A stretch of 64,000 nt of DNA from Winogradskyella sp. (lineage in GTDB: Bacteria; Bacteroidota; Bacteroidia; Flavobacteriales; Flavobacteriaceae), in NCBI RefSeq assembly GCF_013213835.1, contig NZ_JABSSU010000005.1:141294-205293 (forward strand), in the 5' to 3' direction. Positions within the stretch are counted from its first letter, which is position 1. Every line of letters begins with the position of its first letter. The notes beneath the pieces were generated by a model. It had not been told where the DNA came from, made no database searches, and was given only the letters and a program-made list of their open reading frames with translations. The position numbers and the translations under genes are program-made. Below are positions 45,250-52,720 of the stretch, one piece after another.

Positions 45250-47490
45250 ATGAAACAGTTTTACTTATTTTTTGCCCTGTTAACAGCATTTCCTTTTGCT
45301 TGCCTAGGTCAAACTTTCACCACAATTGCAGAAGATAATGCCAGTAATTACGGTGGATCATGGAATAACGGTGATAACAATGGAACCGGATTTGAGCAAT
45401 GGACTCTGACAGCCAATCCAAATGGCGGTTTTGCTGGTAGTTATATTGGTGGCACAGCTATAGGAGATCCAGCATTTGGTTTATTTTCAGGGGATAATGG
45501 TTCAGCTGAGTCAATTGCTGAACGAGGGTTCAGTGAAAATCTTAAACCTGGGGATGTCATTTCTTTAAATATTGGACATACAACAACCATAAACGGAGAA
45601 TTGGGCATTGTTTTATTAGATGGTTCAACACCTGTGTTCACAATAAAATACGTACAGTTCGCTTCATTTTGGGTAATCAATGACGGTGGATCAGATTTTA
45701 ACACCAGTCAAGGTTACAGTGCTAATACTAGTCTATCTTTTACTTTTACTTATGAAGGTAATAATCAGTATTCATATACATTCGGCTCTTCTTCAGGTAA
45801 TAACTTTACATTCTCGAATGGTACCGTATCAAATATTGATGGGATACGTTTTTTCAACATAGATCAAGGTGCCAGTCAAAACTTCGGTATAAACAATTTA
45901 TTAATTCAGCGACCTACCTTTACGACTATAGCTAATGGCAATGTTAATAGTGGTTCTACATGGGCTAATGGTGATATTCCAGATGGCACAGGTCGTGTTA
46001 TTATAAATCATGAAGTGACTGTTGCTGAAGATGAAAACTTAGAAGCTACCGATTTAGAATTAGGCGCCAGTGGCGAACTTATTTTAAATTCAGTAAGTGA
46101 TAATTTTTCAAGTTTAATTGTGGACAATGTATCTGGTACAGGAACTGTCACTTACAACCGCTTTGTAAATACCACGCCTAACAATGATTTAATTTCTGCA
46201 CCGGTATCAGGACAAACTTTTACAGATTTTAGAACAGCAGATTCCAATGCCAATCAGACTGCACTTCACGCTGATGCTGGTAACACGACATTTTTATTCG
46301 GTCCGTTTGATAAAACATCGGGGGCATTTACCACTTACGACACAAGTACATCTGCAACTTTAAGTGCTGGTACAGGTTATCGCGCAGCTACAGATGCTGG
46401 CAGCACATTGGCGTTTACAGGCACCGTAGAAACTGGTGATGTTGATGTTGATATTGTGTCTTCTGGGGCTCAATTCACAATATGGAATTTAATTGGGAAT
46501 CCATTTACGGCCTATATTAATGTAGCCGATTTTTTAAATCAAGAAGCTGAAATTGGAGGAAACCCAACACTTGATAATATTGATTTATTGGACGACAATG
46601 CTCAAGCAATTTATGCATGGAATGGTTCAAGTTATGATATTTATAACTTGTCTTCAGGCAGCACAAAATACATTGCACCTGGTCAAGGATTCTTTGTAGG
46701 AGCTGACCCAAGTGATGTGGCTGGTTATGACATTAAGTTTGCAGCAAGCTTAAGAGTTGTAAGATCTGATGATGACTTTGTACCAAACAACACTGATCCG
46801 ATTTCCTTCTTGAAATTGCGTGCCTTTACCTCAAACAACACCTATTCTACTGAATTTTATTTCAATCAAAATGCGTCTTTAGGTTTTGACCCTGGCTATG
46901 ATGCTGTTGTATTTGGAGGTAATGCACCAACCAGTTTTGCTTTGTATTCGCATTTAGTACAAGACAATACGGGTCTGCCATTTGGTTTACAATCTCTAGG
47001 CAATTCGGATATTTCAAACGTGACCATACCGCTTGGTGTAAATGCTAATGCTGGTGAGCAATTGATCTTTACAATTGAAGAAATGCAACTACCAGAGTCT
47101 ATTAATGTTTATTTAGAAGATACTGTAGAGAATTCAATCACCCAGTTAAATACTTCCGATTACATCTTAACGCCATCATCTAACATATCAGGTACTGGGC
47201 GTTTTTATATTACGTATACAAATACGACATTATCAACTACTCAATCGTCTCTAAAAGATGTTAACATCATTGCTGATTATACTAATAAAACAGTTATTAT
47301 TAATGGGCAGATACAACATAATTCCATTGCAAATATTATTGATTTACAAGGTAGAGTTGTTATGACTCAAGTTCTTGATAATTCTAAGACATCAAACAGT
47401 ATTGACGTAAACCACTTAAGCAATGGCATTTACATTGTACAACTCTCCAATGACGTCACCAATAAAAACAAAAAAATAATATTGAAATAG
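45250..47490 (+). CDS. T9SS cargo protein 4, lectin-like N-terminus
   Basis: This 746-residue protein has a signal peptide (MKQFYLFFALLTAFPFACLG). The N-terminal ~220 residues look like a jelly-roll or laminin-G-like domain (GFAGSYIGGTAIGDPAFGLFSGDNG, YSYTFGSSSGNNFTFSNGTVSNIDGIRFFN). The shared module then starts near STWANGDIPDGTGRVIINHEVTV and includes NLIGNPFTAYINVADFLNQE, LAPGQGFFV-type and GFDPGYDAVVFGGNAPTSFALYSHLVQDN segments. It ends with a type A sorting domain (IDLQGRVVMT, GIYIVQLSNDVTNKNKKIILK). It should be exported by the type IX system. The carbohydrate-binding idea for the N-terminus is a guess from fold appearance. Confidence 0.88.
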   Translation: MKQFYLFFALLTAFPFACLGQTFTTIAEDNASNYGGSWNNGDNNGTGFEQWTLTANPNGGFAGSYIGGTAIGDPAFGLFSGDNGSAESIAERGFSENLKPGDVISLNIGHTTTINGELGIVLLDGSTPVFTIKYVQFASFWVINDGGSDFNTSQGYSANTSLSFTFTYEGNNQYSYTFGSSSGNNFTFSNGTVSNIDGIRFFNIDQGASQNFGINNLLIQRPTFTTIANGNVNSGSTWANGDIPDGTGRVIINHEVTVAEDENLEATDLELGASGELILNSVSDNFSSLIVDNVSGTGTVTYNRFVNTTPNNDLISAPVSGQTFTDFRTADSNANQTALHADAGNTTFLFGPFDKTSGAFTTYDTSTSATLSAGTGYRAATDAGSTLAFTGTVETGDVDVDIVSSGAQFTIWNLIGNPFTAYINVADFLNQEAEIGGNPTLDNIDLLDDNAQAIYAWNGSSYDIYNLSSGSTKYIAPGQGFFVGADPSDVAGYDIKFAASLRVVRSDDDFVPNNTDPISFLKLRAFTSNNTYSTEFYFNQNASLGFDPGYDAVVFGGNAPTSFALYSHLVQDNTGLPFGLQSLGNSDISNVTIPLGVNANAGEQLIFTIEEMQLPESINVYLEDTVENSITQLNTSDYILTPSSNISGTGRFYITYTNTTLSTTQSSLKDVNIIADYTNKTVIINGQIQHNSIANIIDLQGRVVMTQVLDNSKTSNSIDVNHLSNGIYIVQLSNDVTNKNKKIILK

Positions 47491-47497
47491 AAATTTA

Positions 47498-47548
47498 TTA
47501 AGATGAAGCATATGGCTGACCTAGTAATTATCTTATGCTTCATCTTAA
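47498..47548 (+). terminator. Fifteen-base-pair hairpin after the T9SS array
   Basis: TTAAGATGAAGCATA (47498-47512) and TATGCTTCATCTTAA (47534-47548) are perfectly complementary across a 21-base loop, eight bases after the stop. The T run is missing, so it may protect or process the 3' end rather than terminate by itself. Confidence 0.55.
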
Positions 47549-47610
47549 CTTAATCAGAACCTTGGCATCATCTAACTATTTCATAACATTAGTGAATAAA
47601 AATAAATTAC

Positions 47611-47618
47611 TATTTTTG
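47611..47618 (+). promoter_or_regulatory. Probable -7 box for the peptide-kinase operon
   Basis: TATTTTTG matches TAnnTTTG and lies 23 bases before the ATG of the small peptide gene, after the hairpin that closes the previous unit. No clear TTG is found 19 bases upstream, so the call is tentative. Confidence 0.4.
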
Positions 47619-47640
47619 ACACATAACCGCAAGAGTAATC

Positions 47641-47811
47641 ATGAACAACAAAGACAATAACAAAAACTCTATTACAAGAAAAGAGGCCATAAAAAAAATG
47701 GGGAAGTATGCAGCCTTAACTGCCGCTGGTACTTTTTTAATTTTGAATCCGTTAAATGCTCAGGCAGGTTCGCCTCCGGGAGCTGATGGCGATCCTTTTG
47801 CAGGAGGTTAA
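47641..47811 (+). CDS. Small secreted peptide precursor of a kinase/nucleotidyltransferase operon
   Basis: This 56-codon gene runs from ATG to TAA and translates as MNNKDNNKNSITRKEAIKKM, then GKYAALTAAGTFLILNPLNA, then QAGSPPGADGDPFAGG. The hydrophilic start followed by TRKEAIKKMG and a hydrophobic core resembles a Tat-like or Sec signal (RK instead of RR). A probable cleavage after AQA would leave a 14-residue peptide rich in Gly, Pro and Asp (GSPPGADGDPFAGG), with a single Ser. A kinase-like gene starts 23 bases downstream, so the three genes are probably one operon. I infer that this is a peptide substrate for those enzymes. Coding is supported by codon sense, signal structure and spacing, not by a recognised family. 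Confidence 0.7.
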   Translation: MNNKDNNKNSITRKEAIKKMGKYAALTAAGTFLILNPLNAQAGSPPGADGDPFAGG

Positions 47812-47834
47812 TATACTATTAACCAATCGTCACT

Positions 47835-48977
47835 GTGCTTCAAACTTTAGCACCCACATATCAAACATCTTTTGATGACACAGTCTTACTTTGGTTTTTA
47901 AAATCAAATAAGTATGCTTTGGTTGACCGAGATTTTAATAATATTCTCAATCATTATATAAATGCGACATCATTAGCCGATTTTAATTGTGTATTAAATG
48001 ATTTAGATGAAGCTTCAGACGCAACATTGGTTTCGCAACATCTTGAGACATTTCTTAAAGACTGTAATACAATTTTAAGTGAGGGTTCAACCGTGGTGTT
48101 GCCTTTTAATCACGAAAATCGCGATAGCTCAGAGTTATACCAAATTGGTGATACATTTATAGAAATGCATTATAGTAACGCGTTACTAAAACCATTATTT
48201 CATACAGCTTTAGAACAGTATCTCGCTAAAAATAGATCTGCCAGCCAAAAACTTATTTTTGATATTCATCTTGAAAACGGTAATATTTCACTATATATCA
48301 ATGAACAACATGTGATAAGTGCACGCCAAGGGGACTATCATAAGATTCAAGGGAAGTTCATTATGCATGTCATATGTGCCATCCATAAACGTCTAGAATC
48401 TGAATGGTTAGGTACTTTTCATGGTTCTACAATAACAGATGGTAACAATGCGGTGTTGTTTATAGGCAACTCAGGCAAAGGCAAAAGTACCTTATGTGCA
48501 TTACTGGCACAACATGGCTTTCAACTTTTGGCCGACGATGTTTCACCGATGTTGTCTGAGGACAGGAAAATCTATAGTAATCCTAATGCCATTTCCATTA
48601 AACATGGAGCTTTTGAAGTGCTGAAGCCTTATCTTAAAGATTTTGATGCATTACCAAAAACGTCGTTCTATCAAAATAAAGGTCAAACTGCCTATGTGCC
48701 TCAAAACACATTTGAACTGAAAGGCTATTCTTGTAAGGCTATCGTCATGGTGAATTACAAGGCTGGGGCTGAGACGGCTTTAAAACGCACTACTATAGCA
48801 CCCGTCTTAGAAACCTTAATCCCAGAATCTTGGTTATCACATAATGCCAAGCATGCCAAACAATTTATGGTTTGGTTGGAACAAGTACAACTTTACGAAC
48901 TGACTTATAGCAATACCGAAAGTGTTGTTGATCGGATATCATCTCTTTTTACTAGTTTTGGTGATACCAATGAGTAA
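47835..48977 (+). CDS. HPr-kinase-like (HprK-related) protein
   Basis: This 380-residue cytoplasmic protein starts at a GTG; no in-frame ATG occurs until residue 111 and a stop codon lies just upstream. The C-terminal half is a P-loop domain of HprK type: TFHGSTI (~194-200), Walker A GNSGKGKST (211-219), and LLADDVSPM (~231-239), where HprK has its ADD-type acidic pair. The N-terminal ~55 residues (LLWFLKSNKYALVDRDFNNILNHY) resemble the small winged-helix of PqqD-like peptide chaperones, which would fit binding of a leader peptide; this is a weak resemblance. HprK relatives phosphorylate Ser on proteins or peptides. The gene lies between the peptide gene and a nucleotidyltransferase, 26 bases before the latter. 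Confidence 0.8.
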   Translation: MLQTLAPTYQTSFDDTVLLWFLKSNKYALVDRDFNNILNHYINATSLADFNCVLNDLDEASDATLVSQHLETFLKDCNTILSEGSTVVLPFNHENRDSSELYQIGDTFIEMHYSNALLKPLFHTALEQYLAKNRSASQKLIFDIHLENGNISLYINEQHVISARQGDYHKIQGKFIMHVICAIHKRLESEWLGTFHGSTITDGNNAVLFIGNSGKGKSTLCALLAQHGFQLLADDVSPMLSEDRKIYSNPNAISIKHGAFEVLKPYLKDFDALPKTSFYQNKGQTAYVPQNTFELKGYSCKAIVMVNYKAGAETALKRTTIAPVLETLIPESWLSHNAKHAKQFMVWLEQVQLYELTYSNTESVVDRISSLFTSFGDTNE

Positions 48978-49003
48978 AAGGTCAACGCAATAGAAGTCCA
49001 TTT

Positions 49004-50068
49004 ATGGCCAAACGTATAGCAACCTATCAACATATTGCCGATATTTTGAGCTTTGAGAGTTCTACCGAGGCATTAGAGGCAGCATTAACCGCACCCGACT
49101 TCGACTGGGACGCTATTGTTATGGAAGGCAGCAAGCACCTGGTCTTACCAGCACTATATTGTCGGTTGAAGTCTAAAGGCTTGTTGACTGTGCTTCCCGA
49201 AGAATTGAGCACCTATCTTGAAGAAATTACAAACATTAATCGCAATAGAAATAAAGTCATTTTAGAACAAGTCCATTGGTTGTCTACGGTATTTAACACA
49301 CATCATATCAACCATGTCTTTTTAAAAGGTGCTGCCGTTTTAGCGATGGACCTCTATGACGATATGGCCGAGCGTATGATTGGCGACATCGATGTGTTGG
49401 TCGATTTGGAACAACTAGACACAGCTTATGAATTATTAATTAAAAACAACTATACACCAATTCCTCAGACTTTAGGTCACGACTTTTTTGAGCACAAACA
49501 CTTACCTCGTCTTAAAACCAAAGACTTTATTTGTGCAGTTGAAATTCATCGTAAACTTTTCGTTTCTAATGAAAATGTCACACTGACAAATACAAACCTT
49601 ATAAATAATAAAGAGAAGGTTAATGACATCTTTGTCCCTAATCATCAGCATCTTATAATGCATAATGTTCTAAATCATCAACTAAACGATGATGGCTATT
49701 ATTTCAGTACCGTAAACTTTAGATCTAGCCATGAATCAATCAGGCTGTTACAAATTGAACCAATTAAGCATGAACAGTACAATGACACCTTTATACAATC
49801 CTATTTTAATCTAATTGGTATATTTTTTAAAGATGAAGTCCTTCATTTATACGCTACAAAAAATTTAAGAATCACATTTGCTCTGCAACGATTAAAATAC
49901 CCAACGTTAAACCACCTTTATTTTAAAATCTTAAAATGGTGGCGTTTTATCCACATAATCATCAATAGATCAATACTTTTCGTTAAAAATAGCTCATATC
50001 GTAAGGCTATTTTGAAGGACAGAAGGCGTATATCAGCGCATTTACTATCATTTATCAAAAATTCTTAG
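49004..50068 (+). CDS. Nucleotidyltransferase-family protein (NTP_transf_5-like)
   Basis: This 354-residue protein has the features of the uncharacterised nucleotidyltransferase family that accompanies HprK-like proteins in peptide and exopolysaccharide clusters. The core is HVFLKGAAVLAMDLYDDMAERMIGDIDVLVD, with LKGAA (107-111) and the metal-binding GDID (127-130). Then come LPRLKTKDFICAVEIHRKLF, with a further acidic residue in VEIH, and an HNVLNHQL helix. The C-terminus is basic and helical, with hydrophobic stretches that could contact the membrane. Members transfer nucleotidyl or related groups, but the true substrate here is unknown. It ends the operon; the next gene has its own promoter. 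Confidence 0.8.
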   Translation: MAKRIATYQHIADILSFESSTEALEAALTAPDFDWDAIVMEGSKHLVLPALYCRLKSKGLLTVLPEELSTYLEEITNINRNRNKVILEQVHWLSTVFNTHHINHVFLKGAAVLAMDLYDDMAERMIGDIDVLVDLEQLDTAYELLIKNNYTPIPQTLGHDFFEHKHLPRLKTKDFICAVEIHRKLFVSNENVTLTNTNLINNKEKVNDIFVPNHQHLIMHNVLNHQLNDDGYYFSTVNFRSSHESIRLLQIEPIKHEQYNDTFIQSYFNLIGIFFKDEVLHLYATKNLRITFALQRLKYPTLNHLYFKILKWWRFIHIIINRSILFVKNSSYRKAILKDRRRISAHLLSFIKNS

Positions 50069-50097
50069 GAATATTCTCAATAAGTTCATCCCTTTAT

Positions 50098-50127
50098 TTG
50101 TTTTATAACACATAAATTTTACCTTTG
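50098..50127 (+). promoter_or_regulatory. Promoter of the beta-barrel gene at 50146
   Basis: TTG (50098-50100), exactly 19 bases, then TACCTTTG (50120-50127), with the ATG 18 bases on. This is an excellent match to the Bacteroidetes consensus and separates the barrel gene from the peptide-kinase operon. Confidence 0.75.
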
Positions 50128-50145
50128 ACTTAAATTGAATTTAGC

Positions 50146-50718
50146 ATGAAAAAAATTTCTTTACTCTTACTACTTATCTGCTTTGGTTTCTCAATCAATG
50201 CACAGTCCTCAAGAAATGACAAAGAATGGTTTGCCAGTGTTGGTTTAAATGGCATTAATAGTCTCGGATCGAAATCACCTGTTGAAAGTCCATTTGATTG
50301 GGCGAATGGTTTACCGATTTCAGCAGGAATTGAACTGGCATGGACTTCAGGCTTGGCGATAGAACAAAGTTTTACCTTAAACAAATTTGCCGAAGGCGAT
50401 GAAATAGACGGTGTTGTTTTACCCGAAGATTATACGTATTCCTCATTTGATACCCATGTAAAGTATTATTTTGGAAAACATATTTTACCAAGAACATCTT
50501 GGATTGATTTCTATGGTAATGCCGGCATTGGTATCTTTTCAATTGACGAAACAAATATCTCACTAAATGTAGGTGGTGGTGTTCAAGTTTGGTTAAACCG
50601 ACGCGAAACAATTGGTGTAAGATTACAAACCATTGCAAAATTTGCGATGAATCACGCTGAAAGTGGTATAGATAACAATCATTACCAAACCCATATACAA
50701 ATGGTGTTTGCCTTGTAG
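50146..50718 (+). CDS. Small outer membrane beta-barrel protein
   Basis: This 190-residue protein has a signal peptide (MKKISLLLLLICFGFSINA-Q). The mature part suggests an eight-stranded OmpA/OmpW-like barrel: WFASVGLNGINSLG, LPISAGIELAWTSGLAIEQSFTLN, DTHVKYYFGKHI, DFYGNAGIGIFSI, LNVGGGVQVWLN, IGVRLQTIAKFAMN and HYQTHIQMVFAL. It is monocistronic, with a clear promoter at 50098-50127 and a strong terminator at 50740. No ligand or function is apparent. Confidence 0.82.
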   Translation: MKKISLLLLLICFGFSINAQSSRNDKEWFASVGLNGINSLGSKSPVESPFDWANGLPISAGIELAWTSGLAIEQSFTLNKFAEGDEIDGVVLPEDYTYSSFDTHVKYYFGKHILPRTSWIDFYGNAGIGIFSIDETNISLNVGGGVQVWLNRRETIGVRLQTIAKFAMNHAESGIDNNHYQTHIQMVFAL

Positions 50719-50739
50719 TAAAAATATATATTAATTAAT

Positions 50740-50773
50740 AAAAAAGGTCTCATTATCATGAGACCTTTTTTTA
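50740..50773 (+). terminator. Bidirectional terminator
   Basis: AAAAAAGGTCTCAT and ATGAGACCTTTTTT pair around TATC. It serves the barrel gene ending at 50718 and probably also the convergent decarboxylase gene ending at 50793. Confidence 0.9.
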
Positions 50774-50792
50774 TTGGTAGTTTCTTCTATCC

Positions 50793-51734
50793 CTATTTTG
50801 AAATGAACTTATCAAAATAGTCTATCGTATAGCCTAAGCCTTCTCGCAAATGTATTTTCGGCTCCCAGCCATTTAATTCTTTTTTTGCTAAACTGATGTC
50901 CGGCTGTCGCTGCATTGGATCATCTTGTGGTAATGGCATATGAATAATTTTAGACTTAGAACCTGTCAAATCAATCACTTCTTTCGCCAATTCTAGCATG
51001 GTAAACTCTACCGGATTCCCAATATTTACAGGCCCTACAAAACCATTTCTAGAATTCATCATTCTTATCGTTCCTTCCACCAAATCATCAACATACTGAA
51101 AACTTCTGGTCTGTGTCCCATCACCAAATACGGTAATATCATCACCACGTAAAGCTTGCATGATAAAGTTAGAGACAACACGGCCATCTTGAGGATGCAT
51201 TCTTGGACCATAGGTATTAAAAATTCTAATAATCTTTATATCTACATTATTTTCTTTGTGGTAATCCATAAATAAAGTCTCAGCACAACGTTTCCCTTCA
51301 TCATAGCAAGAACGTAAACCTATAGGATTGACATTTCCCCAATAGGATTCTGTTTGTGGATGCACATTAGGATCACCATAAACCTCACTGGTGGAGGCTT
51401 GCAATACCTTCGCCTTTACGCGTTTAGCCAACCCTAACATATTTATAGCTCCCATTACTGAGGTCTTTATAGTTTTTATCGGATTATACTGATAGTGTAC
51501 AGGTGACGCAGGACAGGCCAAATTATAAATCTCATCAACCTCTATCATAAACGGATTAATAATATCATGACGGATTAATTCAAAATAATGATGATCCATT
51601 AAATGTTCTACGTTCTGTTTAGAACCTGTGAAGTAATTGTCTAAACATATCACTTCATTACCTTCGTTTAGCAGGCGTTCACATAAATGAGAGCCTACGA
51701 AACCGGCACCTCCTGTAACTAGTATTTTTTTCAT
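50793..51734 (-). CDS. UDP-glucuronate decarboxylase (UDP-xylose synthase)
   Basis: This 313-residue SDR-family enzyme probably converts UDP-glucuronate to UDP-xylose in the cytoplasm. The NAD loop is [16 protein letters not shown]. Diagnostic stretches of the UXS family are [40 protein letters not shown] and [14 protein letters not shown]. Others are [13 protein letters not shown], with the YxxxK pair (Tyr, Lys), and [22 protein letters not shown]. It is apart from the main polysaccharide locus but would supply a pentose donor for it. The gene stands alone, its start about 50 bases from the MtfA-like gene upstream on the same strand. Confidence 0.93.
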   Translation of the reverse strand: MKKILVTGGAGFVGSHLCERLLNEGNEVICLDNYFTGSKQNVEHLMDHHYFELIRHDIINPFMIEVDEIYNLACPASPVHYQYNPIKTIKTSVMGAINMLGLAKRVKAKVLQASTSEVYGDPNVHPQTESYWGNVNPIGLRSCYDEGKRCAETLFMDYHKENNVDIKIIRIFNTYGPRMHPQDGRVVSNFIMQALRGDDITVFGDGTQTRSFQYVDDLVEGTIRMMNSRNGFVGPVNIGNPVEFTMLELAKEVIDLTGSKSKIIHMPLPQDDPMQRQPDISLAKKELNGWEPKIHLREGLGYTIDYFDKFISK

Positions 51735-51785
51735 TAAGTCTGTTGTTTTATTGTTTCTTAAAAATAAGATATTATTTACAAGTCT

Positions 51786-52613
51786 CTAGTATCCAGCAAA
51801 ATAAAAATTCATTGTTTTTTGCATTAAACGGTACAGTTCTGGAAACTGCTTCTTAAATGCCCTTGGTGTTTCTATTAAACTCTCTAAGAGCACTGCAAAG
51901 AACTCATAATGATTGGTATAGGCATAAGCCCTAAAGTATTTAGATTGAATTAATGATTGCCGAATAGACGCATTCAACTTCAAATAGGTTATCAAATCTT
52001 GAAACCCTTGCTTAAAAATGACACTACTTGTATCCTTATTACCAAAGGCATTGAGATGAATGGCATGACCAAACTCATGAATACCCACATTTAAATTATC
52101 ATCTCCTACATGATAACCATGCTCAAAGTCTTCCCAGGAAAAGACAATCACTTTTAGATTTGGGTTAACTTCTCCCTTATGATAGGTCTCATTCACTTTT
52201 GAATGGTATTGCCTGGGATAAATAATTATGGTCTCAATCAACCCAATACTATACTTTCTGAAACCAAAAGTGAGCATTACAGCCGTAGCACCAATTAGTG
52301 TTTTCATGCGTTCATTAGGCTGAAGACCTTGTCTACCAATAAACTGCTTTTCTGCGATAAAGTGTGCCAATCGGTGCTGAAATATATCTTGATCTCTTTT
52401 ATCTAGGTTTCGATAAAACGCAAACTCTTCATTAAGCAATCGCAATTGAAATGGGCTTAATTTCTTTTTAAAAGGAATAGCATTTAAGAAGAACGGTTTA
52501 CGATATTTTAAAGCATAGAGCTGCTCAAAAAACACATAAAAACGACTCAAAACAACCAAAGCCATACTCACAAAAAAGATGGTCAATAAAACGATTCGAG
52601 ATGTCGGGTCCAT
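51786..52613 (-). CDS. MtfA-like zinc metallopeptidase
   Basis: This 275-residue protein has one N-terminal membrane segment (IVLLTIFFVSMALVVLSRFYVFF). The body resembles MtfA/M90: FYRNLDKRDQDIFQHRLAHFIAEKQFIGRQG, TLIGATAVMLTFGF, and the zinc motif GIHEFGHAIHLNAF (HEFGH). E. coli MtfA, of similar length, is a soluble peptidase linked to the Mlc repressor; here a membrane anchor is added. A role in envelope or regulator proteolysis is inferred only. It precedes the decarboxylase gene by about 50 bases on the same strand. Confidence 0.88.
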   Translation of the reverse strand: MDPTSRIVLLTIFFVSMALVVLSRFYVFFEQLYALKYRKPFFLNAIPFKKKLSPFQLRLLNEEFAFYRNLDKRDQDIFQHRLAHFIAEKQFIGRQGLQPNERMKTLIGATAVMLTFGFRKYSIGLIETIIIYPRQYHSKVNETYHKGEVNPNLKVIVFSWEDFEHGYHVGDDNLNVGIHEFGHAIHLNAFGNKDTSSVIFKQGFQDLITYLKLNASIRQSLIQSKYFRAYAYTNHYEFFAVLLESLIETPRAFKKQFPELYRLMQKTMNFYFAGY

Positions 52614-52720
52614 AGGTTGTTATAGGGCAAATATCTAGTCAGTTATATGGGTAAATATAGTCAGAAAAAGAAGAAACACCACTCAGTTTGGCGCAACTAT
52701 TTAGCCCTAATTAAGTCCAA

